DNA from: Brenneria rubrifaciens
Lineage (GTDB): Bacteria; Pseudomonadota; Gammaproteobacteria; Enterobacterales; Enterobacteriaceae
Assembly: GCF_005484945.1 (NCBI RefSeq)
Contig: NZ_CP034035.1
Coordinates: forward strand, 62,001 to 126,000
Length of the DNA stretch: 64,000 nt
Direction: 5' to 3'
Shown here: one piece after another, positions 53,764 through 64,000 of the stretch
Layout: every line of letters starts with the position of its first letter
Numbering within the stretch: the stretch's first letter is position 1
Program-made: the position numbers and the translations under genes
The notes under the pieces: model-generated
The model's input: the letters and a program-made list of their open reading frames with translations, nothing else
What the model was told of the DNA's origin: nothing
Databases searched by the model: none

Positions 53764-54441
53764 ATGAAACCGTTTTTAATCGCACCGTCTATTCTTTCGG
53801 CTGATTTTGCCCGGCTTGGTGAGGACACGGCAAACGTATTGTCCGCCGGGGCAGATGTGGTGCACTTTGATGTGATGGATAATCACTATGTGCCTAATCT
53901 TACTATGGGGCCGCTGGTGCTGAAATCCTTACGGGATTATGGTATCACCGCCCCGATTGATGTGCATTTAATGGTGAAACCGGTTGATCGCATTATTCCC
54001 GATTTTGCCAAAGCGGGTGCGAGTTTCATTACTTTTCACCCGGAAGCCTCGGAACACGTCGATCGCTCCCTGCAACTGATTAAAGATCACGGCTGCAAGG
54101 CTGGCCTGGTTTTCAATCCGGCAACGCCGCTCAGCTATCTTGATTACGTCATGGATAAACTGGACATCATTCTGCTGATGTCCGTTAATCCTGGCTTTGG
54201 CGGTCAATCCTTCATTCCGGGAACGCTGAATAAACTGCGTCATGTGCGCACGCTGATTGACGATAGCGGTTATGACATCCGTCTTGAAGTGGATGGCGGC
54301 GTCAAAGTGGATAACATAGGCGATATCGCGACGGCCGGTGCGGATATGTTTGTGGCTGGTTCGGCTATTTTTGGGACGCCGGACTACCATGCCGTCATTG
54401 AACGGATGCGCACTGAATTGGCCAGGGTGAGTCATGAGTGA
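53764..54441 (+). CDS. rpe: Ribulose-phosphate 3-epimerase
   Basis: The product has 225 residues from [20 protein letters not shown], the E. coli length; GGAGAAG precedes this ATG and the 19 upstream codons are not conserved. It is a TIM barrel with metal and catalytic residues in [21 protein letters not shown] and LEVDGGV. It interconverts ribulose-5-P and xylulose-5-P. It overlaps gph by 8 bases. Confidence 0.97.
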   Translation: MKPFLIAPSILSADFARLGEDTANVLSAGADVVHFDVMDNHYVPNLTMGPLVLKSLRDYGITAPIDVHLMVKPVDRIIPDFAKAGASFITFHPEASEHVDRSLQLIKDHGCKAGLVFNPATPLSYLDYVMDKLDIILLMSVNPGFGGQSFIPGTLNKLRHVRTLIDDSGYDIRLEVDGGVKVDNIGDIATAGADMFVAGSAIFGTPDYHAVIERMRTELARVSHE

Positions 54442-55132
54442 CGTGACGCCGATTCGCGGATTGGCATTCGATTTGGATGGCACGTTGATTAACAGCGCGC
54501 CAGGGCTTTCCGCCGCAGTCGATTTGGCGTTGCAGTCACAATCATTGCCTGCTGCCGGTGAGGCGCGAGTGGCTACCTGGATCGGTAATGGTGCGGACGT
54601 ATTGGTTGAACGGGCGCTGCGCTGGGCGGGCGTTGAACCCACCGCACAGCGTCTGAGTGAAACCCGGCAACGTTTTGACCACTATTATGCTGAAACCGTG
54701 GAAAGCGGCAGTTCGCTTTTTCCCCAGGTAAAAGAGACACTGGCGGCGCTGGCGCTGCAAGGTTTTCCAATGGCAGTGGTGACCAACAAACCTACGCCAT
54801 TCGTCGCGCCGTTGCTGGCATCGCTGGAGATTGGCGACTATTTTTCGCTGATTATCGGCGGCGACGATGTGATTGCCAAAAAGCCTCATCCAGCGCCGTT
54901 GTATCTGGTCTTGGGCAAGTTAGGATTACGGGCTGAAGAATTACTGTTTGTGGGTGATTCGCGTAACGATATTCAGGCATCCCAGGTTGCCGGCTGCCCC
55001 TGCGTCGGTATGACTTACGGATATAACTATGGTGAAGCGATTGAATTGAGTCACCCAGACATCGTGCTGGATCGTTTTGCCGATCTGCTGCCCCTCGTTG
55101 GGCCGTCATTTTCAAAAATCAGGAAGCATTAG
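54434..55132 (+). CDS. gph: Phosphoglycolate phosphatase
   Basis: The product has 232 residues (252 in E. coli). HAD motif I is [14 protein letters not shown], motif [15 protein letters not shown], motif III around [10 protein letters not shown] and motif [14 protein letters not shown]. It removes 2-phosphoglycolate formed during repair of DNA ends. Start codon overlaps the end of rpe, and trpS begins one base after its stop. Confidence 0.95.
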   Translation: MSDVTPIRGLAFDLDGTLINSAPGLSAAVDLALQSQSLPAAGEARVATWIGNGADVLVERALRWAGVEPTAQRLSETRQRFDHYYAETVESGSSLFPQVKETLAALALQGFPMAVVTNKPTPFVAPLLASLEIGDYFSLIIGGDDVIAKKPHPAPLYLVLGKLGLRAEELLFVGDSRNDIQASQVAGCPCVGMTYGYNYGEAIELSHPDIVLDRFADLLPLVGPSFSKIRKH

Positions 55133-55133
55133 T

Positions 55134-56141
55134 ATGAGCAAACCCATTGTATTTAGCGGCGCACAACCGTCTGGTGAATTGACCATTGGTAACTACATGG
55201 GGGCGTTACGTCAGTGGGTTAATATGCAAGATGATTACGATTGCATCTATTGCATCGTTGACCTGCACGCGATTACGGTGCGTCAGGCGCCCCAGCAGTT
55301 ACGTGAAGCGACGCTGGATACGTTGGCGCTTTACCTCGCCTGCGGGATTGACCCGAAGAAAAGTACCATCTTTGTCCAGTCGCATGTGCCGGAACACAGC
55401 CAACTGAGCTGGATACTGAACTGTTATGCGTATTTCGGCGAACTGAGTCGTATGACACAGTTTAAGGATAAATCAGCTCGCTACGAAGAAAATATCAACG
55501 CGGGTTTATTTGATTATCCGGTGCTGATGGCGGCTGACATTCTGTTGTATCAAACGGCCCAGGTGCCAGTAGGCGAAGATCAGAAACAGCATCTGGAACT
55601 GAGCCGGGACGTCGCCCAGCGTTTCAATAGTCTATATGGTGATAACATTTTCAACGTCCCCGAACCGTTTATTCCCACGTCCGGCGCCCGCGTGATGTCA
55701 TTGTTGGAGCCGAGCAAGAAGATGTCCAAGTCGGACGATAACCGCAACAACGTGATTGGTCTGCTGGAAGATCCGAAATCGGTTGTGAAGAAGATCAAAC
55801 GTGCGGTAACGGACTCCGATGAGCCGCCAGTGGTTCGCTACGATGTGGTGAATAAAGCCGGGGTATCCAACCTGCTGGATATTCTTTCTGCCGTGACAGG
55901 AAAAACCATCGCCGAGTTGGAGCAGGAATTCAGCGACCAGATGTATGGTCACCTGAAAGGCGCCGTTGCCGATGCGGTGTCCGGCATGTTGGCGGAATTG
56001 CAGGAGCGCTATCATCGCTTCCGCGGCGACGAAATTTTTTTGCAGCAGGTCATGCGTGAGGGCGCGGAGAAAGCCAGCGCTCGTGCGCAGGAAACGCTGA
56101 AAAAAGTGTATGATGCGGTTGGATTTGTTCCCCGCCCGTAA
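55134..56141 (+). CDS. trpS: Tryptophanyl-tRNA synthetase
   Basis: The product has 335 residues (334 in E. coli), from [20 protein letters not shown]; the 19 upstream in-frame codons lie inside gph. Class I motifs are the HIGH-like TIGN and KMSKS in [31 protein letters not shown] is the tryptophan-site region. It closes the aroK cluster and is followed by a hairpin. Confidence 0.98.
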   Translation: MSKPIVFSGAQPSGELTIGNYMGALRQWVNMQDDYDCIYCIVDLHAITVRQAPQQLREATLDTLALYLACGIDPKKSTIFVQSHVPEHSQLSWILNCYAYFGELSRMTQFKDKSARYEENINAGLFDYPVLMAADILLYQTAQVPVGEDQKQHLELSRDVAQRFNSLYGDNIFNVPEPFIPTSGARVMSLLEPSKKMSKSDDNRNNVIGLLEDPKSVVKKIKRAVTDSDEPPVVRYDVVNKAGVSNLLDILSAVTGKTIAELEQEFSDQMYGHLKGAVADAVSGMLAELQERYHRFRGDEIFLQQVMREGAEKASARAQETLKKVYDAVGFVPRP

Positions 56142-56152
56142 CGGTTAAAATA

Positions 56153-56175
56153 ATCAGGAGGCCAAGCCTCCTGAT
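56153..56175. terminator. Hairpin after trpS
   Basis: ATCAGGAGGC pairs perfectly with GCCTCCTGAT around CAA. It starts 12 bases after the trpS stop. The better T-rich tract is on the minus strand, so it may once have served cysG as well. Confidence 0.7.
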
Positions 56176-56182
56176 GACCTTA

Positions 56183-57015
56183 ATCCGGTGGTAGCCAGAC
56201 CTTTGCCGACGAATATACGTTCGGCGTCACGCCCGATCAGTTTCAACACATTGCTGGAAACCAGCCGATCGTAGACCACGATATTCGCCTGTTGCAGTTG
56301 CTGTAGGCCTTTCGTGTGAGTAGCGCCGCACCTCCGGGACCAGCGCCCACCAGCACCACTTTGCCTTTTTCGTCCCGCAGTGCTGAAAATAGTTGTGCGG
56401 AAAGTTGCTGTGTGCTTATGCCGTCGTTATTGGCCAGCGCTTGGGCAAGCCTATCGTGCGTGAACGGCTTTTCCCAGAATCGGCGGCGCGTGGCCGCCTG
56501 CCGGAAACGCTTCTTGACGCGCTGACGTCTTTACCTGCCAATGAAGCTAATTGCCCGAGGTGCTGGGGCAGGATACCTTCCAGTTTTTCACACAGCAGGC
56601 GCGCCAGAGCCGGCGCGGTGCTGCCGGACGACACGGCAATCATTGTGGAGAACGATCGACAATCGAGGACAAGATAAAACTGGCGTTTTTGGCGTCGTCG
56701 AACATCTTGCAGAAGATCCGCCGCTTGCTGACGTGGTTGTAAACCTGCTTATTGACGTGACGATCGTCGGTAGCCGCAATGACCAGCCATGCGCGATTTA
56801 GTAAATCAGGATGGAGGCTGCCCCGCACCAGCGTAACCCGGCTTTCTTTCTGCCAGTCAAGAAACTGTTCACTGAAGCTGATGGCGTTCACCGTGAGAAT
56901 CGAGGCGGCATCCAGCAGCAGGCGTGCTTTCCGTTCGGCGATTTCACCTCCTCACACCAGTAAGCAATGTTTGTCGTGCAATTGGCAGAATATTGGCAGG
57001 TAAATCCTGTGGTGC
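56183..57015 (-). pseudogene. cysG: Decayed siroheme synthase gene cysG
   Basis: Pieces of CysG follow in order on the minus strand in changing frames: LPIFCQLHDKHCLLV then a TGA where Gly is expected, [50 protein letters not shown] (frame shift after RSP), [16 protein letters not shown] (shift), [28 protein letters not shown] (shift), [10 protein letters not shown] and AERIFVGKG. The expected ATG of the start is AGG. The methyltransferase half is cut off after about 240 residues. It cannot make a working enzyme, so siroheme must come from another gene if it is made. Confidence 0.93.
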
Positions 57016-57092
57016 CATTTAACAAGTTCAGGCCGGAACACGTCCTGCTGGTGCGGCAGGACGCGCGGCGTTGGGTAAATGATGGCGTATTA

Positions 57093-57290
57093 TTAACGGC
57101 AATGGCATTTGATTTGCGTAGCGCCATCGATGACCTGAATTTCATATGCCGCAACGAACCGGGCATCGTCTTCCAGGAAGATACGATCATAATAAGAAAA
57201 AGTGCTGTTTTTTTAATTTGCTGGCGCTTAATTCATTCACGTTGATGTTCTGCCGGTAAAGTTCGATGCCAGCTATCGGTATAGCCGCAT
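57093..57290 (-). pseudogene. nirD: Remnant of nitrite reductase small subunit gene nirD
   Basis: On the minus strand the C-terminal part of NirD is readable in three frames: LPAEHQRE then a stop, SKLKKQHF then a frame change, and FLEDDARFVAAYEIQVIDGA ending IKCHCR and TAA at 57095-57093. The matching E. coli stretch reads LKKQRFRLSDG and HYEARVKDG. It lies directly before the cysG remnant, as in the nirBDC-cysG operon; nirB and nirC are absent. Confidence 0.8.
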
Positions 57291-57533
57291 TTTGGGCGTA
57301 AGTGCGTAACGCAGGGGGGAGGATTTTTCTTCATACCCTGCAATAAAATCTTTAGCGCCAGCGCCAATATCAGTGCTTTTTATTGCTGGTACCGGGGATA
57401 AATGGGGGGGCATTAACAATGCGACACAATGAGAGTTTACTACGTAAAAAAAGGTAAATGAGTGGCTTTGGAAGGTGTAGGTATTTACAATCAGTACGCT
57501 TTCTGTAGCTGGCTTTTTCAAAAAGGAATTCTC

Positions 57534-58103
57534 ATGCTCAAACGTACTCTGGCTGCTGCGGTAGCTTTTATTTCCCTGACGGCTTTCCCTCCCGTCTTCG
57601 CCGCTTCCGGCACAACGAACGTTCTGCTGACCACGTCGGCCGGGAATATCGAACTGGCGCTGGATAATCAAAAGGCACCGGTTTCGGTGAAAAACTTCAT
57701 TGAGTATGTGAATAACGGTTTTTATAACGGTACGACGTTTCATCGGGTGATCCCGGGCTTCATGATTCAGGGCGGGGGTTTTAGCAGCGATATGAAACAG
57801 AAAGCGCCTAATCCGCCGATCAAAAACGAAGCGGATAATGGGCTACGTAACCTGCGCGGTACGATTGCCATGGCGCGTACCGCAGAAAAGGACAGCGCCA
57901 CCAGCCAGTTCTTTATCAACGTGGCGGATAACGCGTTTCTCGATCATGGTCAGCGCGACTTCGGCTATGCCGTCTTTGGTCAGGTAGTAAAAGGTATGGA
58001 CGTGGTGGATAAGATCTCTCAGGTGCAGACGGAAAATGTCGGTCCTTATCAGAATGTGCCGACCAAACCGATCGTGATCCAGTCGGCGAAAGTACTGCCC
58101 TGA
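57534..58103 (+). CDS. ppiA: Periplasmic peptidyl-prolyl cis-trans isomerase A
   Basis: The product has 189 residues (190 in E. coli) from [15 protein letters not shown] after an AAAAGGA ribosome site. The signal peptide ends near residue 24 (FPPVFAA). The cyclophilin core has [34 protein letters not shown] and [16 protein letters not shown]. It assists folding of exported proteins. Confidence 0.97.
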   Translation: MLKRTLAAAVAFISLTAFPPVFAASGTTNVLLTTSAGNIELALDNQKAPVSVKNFIEYVNNGFYNGTTFHRVIPGFMIQGGGFSSDMKQKAPNPPIKNEADNGLRNLRGTIAMARTAEKDSATSQFFINVADNAFLDHGQRDFGYAVFGQVVKGMDVVDKISQVQTENVGPYQNVPTKPIVIQSAKVLP

Positions 58104-58132
58104 TTTCTCTCATGCCAGCCATGTTTACCGGC

Positions 58133-58165
58133 CCCGGCGTCTTTGATGAAGACGCCGGGTTTTTT
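58133..58165 (+). terminator. Rho-independent terminator after ppiA
   Basis: CCCGGCGTC pairs with GACGCCGGG around a nine-base loop, followed by six T. It is placed 30 bases after the ppiA stop. Confidence 0.9.
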
Positions 58166-58206
58166 ATCTGGCTTTTCCGCCGCATTGGGGTACCGTCAAA
58201 ACGGAA

Positions 58207-59880
58207 TCAAAAAGTTTCCCAGTTGGCTTTCCCGCTAGGGCTGGCGGGTGCTTTCTTCTGCGCAATGGCCGCCACAGACTGGGCTGGCTGGTGCGTTGTC
58301 TCGGCAGTTTTAGTTTCCTCTGCGGCGGAAAGTTTAAATATCGACACGATTTGTGTCAGATGACGAGCCTGAGATTCCAGCGAAGCAGAGGCGGCCGCCG
58401 ATTGCTCGACCAGCGCGGCGTTCTGCTGCGTCACGCCATCCATTTCCACAATGGCTTCACCAACCTGGGTGATGCCCTTGCTTTGCTCGCTTGAAGCGGA
58501 GGCGATTTCACCCATGATGTCGGTGACGTTGGTCACGGCCTTCACGATGTTGTCCATTGCGTTGCCTGCCAGCGTCACCTGATCCGAACCGACCTTGACA
58601 TTATCGACGGATTCGGCGATCAGACCTTCGATCTCTTTGGCTGCCTGCGCGCTGCGCTGCGCCAGATTGCGCACCTCGCTGGCTACCACGGCGAAACCTC
58701 GGCCTTGTTCGCCAGCGCGCGCCGCTTCTACCGCCGCGTTAAGCGCCAGAATATTGGTCTGGAAAGCGATACTGTTGATCACCGAGGTGATATCGGAAAT
58801 TTTCTGTGAACTGCTGGAGATATTACTCATGGTCTTAACCACGCCGTCAACGATATCGCCGCCTTGATTAGCGGTTTTGGACGCATTCTGCGCGAGTATG
58901 CTTGCCTGGCTAGCGTTGTCGGCGTTTTGTTTTACCACGGCGCTAAGCTCTTCCATGCTGGCGGCGGTTTGCTCCAGCGCGGAAGCCTGCTCTTCGGTGC
59001 GGGAAGACAGGTCTGTGTTGCCGGAGGCGATTTCACCGGCGCTGCGATAGATCTCCTCGGAGCTCATGCGAATTTCGGAAACGGTTTTAACCCAGTTTGC
59101 CTGCATCTGCTGTACGAACGGGATCAGTTTGCCGACGCAATTTTTCCCGGTTTGTTCCAGAAGCCTGTGCAACTGGCCGACAGAAAGGATATGAAGATGC
59201 TGTTGGATCAGGTTGAGCGGATGAATGACAAATTTCGCCAGGTAGCGATCCGTTAATAGGACGATGATCGAACCGGCCACCAGCGCGGCGACCAGCATCT
59301 TCTGACACATGCTCACCCAGTTGTTAATGCGCTCCTGGGCTTCGGCCTTCAATCGTTCGATCACGCCGTTATATTGATCGATGACGGTGGTGAAGTTTCT
59401 GCGCTGATCGCGGTATTCACGACTGGAAATCTGCAAAAACGTCTCCATGCGATCCGCTTTTAAGGCGTCGTACATCGGCACAATGGACTGGCTGAATAAC
59501 TGATAAGAACTGTTGTAAATGTTATCGATGATGGCCTGATCGATATTGGCGTGGTCGGTGGTTTTGAACGCTTCCAGACCAGCTTTGAGGCTGGCGATTT
59601 CAGCCGCGGCGTTCCGCATCTCCTCATCAAACGCGGGAGCGTTGTTTTGCTGCCGGGCTTCAACCGCGCGATCCAGCGCGCTTTTGGCGCGGTAATACTG
59701 CCCGCTGGCGCCGTTGATAATATCGCCGTTATTTTGCTGAACGCTGGTCAGGTTAAGCTCCGAAGTGAGTTGGTTTAAGGAATATAAGGCGAATGCGGAG
59801 ACGCCGCCCCATAGCAAGGAAAACAGAACGAGGATAAGAACCATCATGGTTCTGATTTTGGTGTTGCGAATAAAATTCAT
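58207..59880 (-). CDS. Methyl-accepting chemotaxis protein
   Basis: The product has 557 residues. Membrane helices at about 11-32 and 195-215 enclose a periplasmic four-helix (Tar/Tsr-like) sensor domain. A HAMP region follows, then the methyl-accepting domain with the hairpin tip [21 protein letters not shown], shown here only to name it, and methylation-type [17 protein letters not shown] segments. The C-terminal NWETF pentapeptide binds CheR/CheB. The ligand cannot be told. A FliA-type promoter lies 138 bases upstream. It neighbours a pectate lyase gene. Confidence 0.93.
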   Translation of the reverse strand: MNFIRNTKIRTMMVLILVLFSLLWGGVSAFALYSLNQLTSELNLTSVQQNNGDIINGASGQYYRAKSALDRAVEARQQNNAPAFDEEMRNAAAEIASLKAGLEAFKTTDHANIDQAIIDNIYNSSYQLFSQSIVPMYDALKADRMETFLQISSREYRDQRRNFTTVIDQYNGVIERLKAEAQERINNWVSMCQKMLVAALVAGSIIVLLTDRYLAKFVIHPLNLIQQHLHILSVGQLHRLLEQTGKNCVGKLIPFVQQMQANWVKTVSEIRMSSEEIYRSAGEIASGNTDLSSRTEEQASALEQTAASMEELSAVVKQNADNASQASILAQNASKTANQGGDIVDGVVKTMSNISSSSQKISDITSVINSIAFQTNILALNAAVEAARAGEQGRGFAVVASEVRNLAQRSAQAAKEIEGLIAESVDNVKVGSDQVTLAGNAMDNIVKAVTNVTDIMGEIASASSEQSKGITQVGEAIVEMDGVTQQNAALVEQSAAASASLESQARHLTQIVSIFKLSAAEETKTAETTHQPAQSVAAIAQKKAPASPSGKANWETF

Positions 59881-60017
59881 GATGCTAGCCCTGGTGACAC
59901 TATGATTTTATGATCTCTGATGAAGAGATCTCTAGTTTGAGCCTCCCTGCGCGTGAGCCGGCAGGGAAGTTGCGGGCTGTTGGTACTCCATAAATAGAGC
60001 ATGTGGTGCAAAGCATG
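59881..60017 (-). other. Long 5' leader of the chemoreceptor gene
   Basis: Between the FliA promoter and the MCP start are about 130 bases with a CCCTGC/GCAGGG inverted repeat (59945-59966). No coding frame is seen. Confidence 0.35.
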
Positions 60018-60044
60018 TTATCGGCATGTTACATATGGGCTTGA
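60018..60044 (-). promoter_or_regulatory. FliA (sigma-28) promoter for the chemoreceptor gene
   Basis: On the minus strand TCAA, a 15-base spacer and a perfect GCCGATAA -10 element match the flagellar promoter TAAA-N15-GCCGATAA except for one -35 base. It places the MCP in the motility regulon. Confidence 0.8.
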
Positions 60045-60183
60045 GCACTTTTTGCTAATTTATGGACAAAATTTTACAGGAAATCTGGGCGGTAGAGATT
60101 GTGGTTGCTTTATTTCGCCCATCCTATAGCGATGGGGGAGTAATCGTTTTTATTTCCAGGTTTGAAAAACTTCATAAAAAATA

Positions 60184-60205
60184 AGCGAGATCCGAAGATC
60201 TCGCT
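60184..60205 (-). terminator. Rho-independent terminator of the pectate lyase gene
   Basis: AGCGAGATC pairs with GATCTCGCT around a four-base loop. On the minus strand it is followed by TTATTTTTT. It lies about 47 bases after the stop codon. Confidence 0.9.
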
Positions 60206-60251
60206 CAAGCGTGGCCGCGATTCCTTTCGCGACGATGGATTGCCTGGGGTT

Positions 60252-61379
60252 TTAATCACAGTCGGAAGGTGTCAATACCGCCAGATTTTTACCTACGCCG
60301 GCGTAATCCGCCAGTTTATCCTTCACGCACTGTGCCGTTACTGGCGAATAGCTGTAAGGGATGGAAGGGAAGGTGCCTGTGCTTTTCCAATCCTCGGCGT
60401 TCACGTAAGATTTGGAATCCTTATTCCAGGTAATGTTGTAAGTCGTAAAATCAGCCGGTTCCATAATGTTGTTGTTACGCAATTCCCAGGTGCCGAACTC
60501 AGAACCATCGTAACGCGACGTCACCGGGTTTTTCGCGTTTTCAAACCAATTGCTCTCAATCAGTGCAATGCCTTTCTTACGCACGTTAAGACCGGAACTG
60601 GTGATGCCGGTATACAGATTGTTGTAGGCGTGAACCTTGCCGCCGCGCTGTAACGGAACACGCGCATTCACATTGCTGTAGATGTTGTGATGGTAAGTCA
60701 GGTCACGATTGATGGTATCTTTGGCGCCAAGACCGCTCAGGCCAACTTTCTTGAAGTCGTGAATGTAATTGTAGGAAACCGTCACATTGGTTGACCCTTT
60801 TTTGATATCCACAGCGGATTCAAAGGTGGTATCGCTGTCAGGCGTCCCCTTGCATTCATAATTTTTGGCAAAAATTTCGTTGTGATCTATCCAGACGTTC
60901 GGCGAGTCATCAACGCGAAAGGCGTCGCCGTCCTCCGGGCCGCCAGGGATATAGCCAATACGCATATTGCGAATCACAACATCCGCGGATTTGATGAGCC
61001 AGAAACCGAAGTTTGCTGAAGAACCATTGGTGCCGATAATGGTAAGACCTTTGGTGAACTCTCTGATCTCCACGCCGCGTACCGGTTTTTTCCACTGTCC
61101 GCAGATATCGTCCTCAGCGGCTTTGATCAGCGAGTCTTCATTACCATCATAAGTTATGACCAGCGGATAGGCGCCTCCCTTTACTTTTTTGCCAGCAGAA
61201 TTGAGCTTCGCCTCTGCAATAATATCGATAATATCCTGCATTGAGTGAGCGGTCTTTTTAACGGCGCCGGAGATGTCGCCGCCGTCTGTTGTTGCATAAC
61301 CCCCGGTATCTGCCGCAATCGCCGACTGGCAAGCTAAAAATAATAGTCCAGCGGCTGCGGAAGGCAGTAAATATTTCAT
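60252..61379 (-). CDS. Secreted pectate lyase, PL1 family (PelB/PelC type)
   Basis: The product has 375 residues and closely follows PelC/PelB of Pectobacterium. A 22-residue Sec signal (MKYLLPSAAAGLLFLACQ, then SAIA) leads into a parallel beta-helix. Key parts are the Ca-binding DGDAFRVDDSPNVWIDHNE, FESAVDIKKGS and YNYIHDFKKVGL, and the catalytic Arg in NARVPLQRGG. Four cysteines can form two disulfides. It would be exported by the Out type II system and cut polygalacturonate by beta-elimination, macerating plant tissue. It is monocistronic. I found no good KdgR box. Which of the several pel paralogues it is cannot be stated. Confidence 0.95.
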   Translation of the reverse strand: MKYLLPSAAAGLLFLACQSAIAADTGGYATTDGGDISGAVKKTAHSMQDIIDIIAEAKLNSAGKKVKGGAYPLVITYDGNEDSLIKAAEDDICGQWKKPVRGVEIREFTKGLTIIGTNGSSANFGFWLIKSADVVIRNMRIGYIPGGPEDGDAFRVDDSPNVWIDHNEIFAKNYECKGTPDSDTTFESAVDIKKGSTNVTVSYNYIHDFKKVGLSGLGAKDTINRDLTYHHNIYSNVNARVPLQRGGKVHAYNNLYTGITSSGLNVRKKGIALIESNWFENAKNPVTSRYDGSEFGTWELRNNNIMEPADFTTYNITWNKDSKSYVNAEDWKSTGTFPSIPYSYSPVTAQCVKDKLADYAGVGKNLAVLTPSDCD

Positions 61380-62752
61380 GATGATTATCTCCTTGGTATA
61401 ACTATCGTTGGCATTTATCGTTCCACATGCCAGATGTAATTGTCACAGGATGTTTCAACAAAAATAAAATATAAGTTTGTTGATTCGCCCACCTCAGTGT
61501 TACCACAAATATAGAACAATACAACAGATGTTATATTAAATATATCTTTCAACGTATATTTAAAAATATGCTGGTGTTCTATTTAGAAATTGGTTTCTTA
61601 TAAATTTATTATTTATCAGTATATTAGTTTTATTTCATCGGGAGTGAATCGTACGGTTTCCAGTTATTTCTGTTTTTTTATGGGGTTAATTTTTCTGGAA
61701 TAACACGTGTGATGAACATCAGATTATTTTTTGATTAATAAAGTTGCTCCGTGTGAGTTAATTAATCTCTGTTGGGATATATAATTTTATTAAAACAAAT
61801 TAGAAGAGAATAATTTTGTATTATTTCCCTTTTGCTACTGCAAATGGATGGTATTCAATGGGTAATACAGATGAAAAGGTAAGAAATAGGGCTGGCGAAC
61901 GAGTCGTCTTCATGCCGGCATCCTGTGTTATCAGTCGCCAACTCCGAAAGCAATTGATGAAGGTGCATCCGGGGGTTATCCATTGGGGAGGTCGCCCTTT
62001 GCTGATGATGGCGGCTAAAGTTGAGAACCGTGATTTTCCTCTCATGAGCCGGGCACCTGGCCCCATTCCGGCAACGTACCGTTTAAGCTGATAATAGCGT
62101 TACAACTATGAGAAGTGGGCTGTACGAAATAGCCTCCCGGCTTTCGCCACGCCATCGATACCGCTTCTCGGCATCCAATCTCTTGTATTAGTGACTTTGG
62201 CAGACGACGCATACATTACAGGCTTGGTTTGTACCGTGATAATGACGGGGGGTCTTTGTAAGCGCGTTAAACATAGCTTTTCATTTTTTTCGCTGCTGAC
62301 AGGACATTGACCGACGTTCTCATCACCCAGGAAGGCGTTGCGAAATCTGGTTAGAATGCACAAACTGACCCGCGGATCATTTCTCCTGTCCGGGAGACGC
62401 GCGCTTTTTTCGCCAGGGGAGTCAGAAGAGCAAGGGCTGGATGGTTGGTCATGCTGCGGACTTGATGGCGGGGCTTTTGTTTCTGATGAGCGGCGCTACT
62501 TTCACCGCCTTGTGCGGCTTGGCTCCAATCTTGATAAGCTGTCGGGGGGGAAGGAGGCGTGTTGAGAACTTGGTGATTGATACCTTCCGTAAAAGTTAAT
62601 GGAATATGCGCAATCAATTTACCCCAAGAAAGCCTGGTGTCATTGTAGGCACCGCGACGGAGTAGTTATTGCTCACCAGGTATGCGCGCCTGCACGCAGG
62701 ATGGTGGTCCATTTTTATTTTAATCATTAAATATCAAATAGATAATATAATT
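61380..62752. other. Long region without recognisable genes between pel and pabA
   Basis: About 1370 bases. The first 430 are very AT-rich (pel promoter side). From about 61850 composition becomes mixed. Short frames (61816-62091 plus, 61821-62066 minus, 62106-62363 minus, 62351-62617 minus) overlap each other on both strands and none resembles a family I know. In E. coli yhfG and fic occupy the place before pabA; I see no convincing trace of them. It may be eroded genes or a non-coding region. Confidence 0.4.
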
Positions 62753-63328
62753 ATGTTGCTAATCATCGATAACTACGACTCCTTTACTTACAACCTGTAT
62801 CAGTATTTCTGTGAGCTGGGCGCAGAGGTTCTGGTCAAGCGTAACGATGAGTTGCAATTGGCGGATATTGAACGGCTTGCGCCAGAGAGACTGGTGATTT
62901 CCCCCGGCCCTTGTACCCCGGATGATGCCGGTATTTCACTGGCGGCGATCCGCCATTTTGCGGATAAATTGCCTGTTCTGGGGGTCTGTCTTGGTCATCA
63001 GGCGCTGGGACAGGCATTTGGCGCGCGTGTTGTGCGTGCCCGACAGGTCATGCATGGCAAAACCTCTGTCATCACCCATAACAGTACGGGAATTTTTTAC
63101 GGTTTATCCCAGCCGCTGACGGTGACGCGCTACCACTCGTTGGTGCTTGAAGCGGATGCTTTACCTGACTGCTTTGAGGTGACCGCCTGGAGTGAGTGCA
63201 AGGGCGAACGTGATGAAATCATGGGAATCCGGCATCGTTCGCTGCCGTTGGAGGGGGTACAGTTTCACCCTGAAAGCATACTTAGCCAGCAAGGACATCA
63301 GCTTTTGGATAATTTTCTTAAAATCTAG
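62753..63328 (+). CDS. pabA: Aminodeoxychorismate synthase glutamine amidotransferase subunit
   Basis: The product has 191 residues (187 in E. coli) from [19 protein letters not shown]; the 28 earlier codons are not conserved. It is a class I glutaminase with the nucleophile Cys in [14 protein letters not shown] and the His-Glu pair in [10 protein letters not shown]. It provides ammonia to PabB for p-aminobenzoate and folate. The TrpG-like alternative is less likely given argD next to it, the enteric pabA context. Confidence 0.95.
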   Translation: MLLIIDNYDSFTYNLYQYFCELGAEVLVKRNDELQLADIERLAPERLVISPGPCTPDDAGISLAAIRHFADKLPVLGVCLGHQALGQAFGARVVRARQVMHGKTSVITHNSTGIFYGLSQPLTVTRYHSLVLEADALPDCFEVTAWSECKGERDEIMGIRHRSLPLEGVQFHPESILSQQGHQLLDNFLKI

Positions 63329-63376
63329 TCGGATAGAAAGTCATTGCTTGGCAAAGGGGATTAAACATTGCCCTTA

Positions 63377-63415
63377 ATTGATTTTTTATGCATATTTACT
63401 GACTATATTTTCATA
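63377..63415 (+). promoter_or_regulatory. Tandem ArgR operator (two ARG boxes) before argD
   Basis: TGATTTTTTATGCA (63379-63392) and TGACTATATTTTCA (63400-63413) each match 12 of 14 core positions of TGAATWWWWATTCA. Their starts are exactly 21 bases apart, giving two 18-base boxes separated by three bases, the standard ArgR hexamer layout. They lie 35 bases before the argD ATG. Confidence 0.8.
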
Positions 63416-63426
63416 CGGAACGATGA

Positions 63427-64000
<574 letters not shown>

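Noticed and set aside
57273..57743. 156-codon minus-strand frame overlapping the ppiA 5' end as an intact gene
   Set aside because: It runs antisense through ppiA and its promoter, has no family resemblance, and the adjacent DNA is nirD remnant.
61585..61598. AGAAATTGGTTTCT inverted repeat upstream of the pectate lyase gene as a KdgR operator
   Set aside because: The spacer between AAA and TTT is one base too short for the KdgR consensus and the outer AAT/ATT arms are missing.

Overview
The window is chromosomal DNA of a soft-rot type plant pathogen of the order Enterobacterales, most likely Pectobacteriaceae (Brenneria, Pectobacterium, Dickeya or a close relative). The backbone follows the E. 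coli 75-77 min region (glpEGR, malPQ, nfuA-gntX-bioH, tex, greB, ompR-envZ, pckA, hslRO, igaA, nudE, mrcA, hofMNOPQ, aroKB-damX-dam-rpe-gph-trpS, ppiA, pabA-argD). It also carries a secreted pectate lyase of the PelB/PelC type. Genus and species cannot be fixed from the sequence alone.

Layout. 1-7.7 kb: an accessory island with the end of a DUF4123 adaptor gene, a large rhs gene with a nuclease-like C-terminal tip, an AT-rich immunity gene, and an IS407-group insertion sequence lying between two broken SymE-like gene fragments. 7.8-15 kb: glpE, a tctA remnant, glpG, glpR, malP, malQ; glpD and malT are not beside these genes. 15.2-17.4 kb: nfuA, gntX, bioH. 17.4-25 kb: orphan RND pump acrD, then an alkaline phosphatase followed by a small CxxC exported protein and an FtsX/MacB-like ABC transporter. 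25.1-33.5 kb: tex, a citrate synthase paralogue with a substituted active-site histidine, poxB, a bifunctional ornithine-lipid synthase (olsF) and greB. 33.8-45.7 kb: ompR-envZ, pckA, yrfG-hslR-hslO, igaA, nudE, mrcA. 45.9-56.2 kb: hofMNOPQ and the aroK-to-trpS cluster. 56.2-57.3 kb: decayed nirD and cysG. 57.5-61.4 kb: ppiA, a chemoreceptor with a FliA promoter, and the pectate lyase. 61.4-62.75 kb: a long stretch without recognisable genes. 62.75-64 kb: pabA and the start of argD.

How it fits together. Two separate loci, the alkaline phosphatase and olsF, have 18-bp Pho boxes that I could align by eye (14/18 and 16/18), which points to a shared phosphate-starvation response: phosphate is released from esters and phospholipids are replaced by phosphorus-free ornithine lipids. 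argD has a textbook tandem ArgR operator. The acrD promoter carries a tandem BaeR-like repeat. The rhs tip, its immunity gene and the IS are the exchangeable part of the window. The nirD-cysG remnant shows loss of a nitrite-reductase locus. The least explained items are the citrate synthase paralogue and the phosphatase/CxxC protein/ABC transporter cluster.
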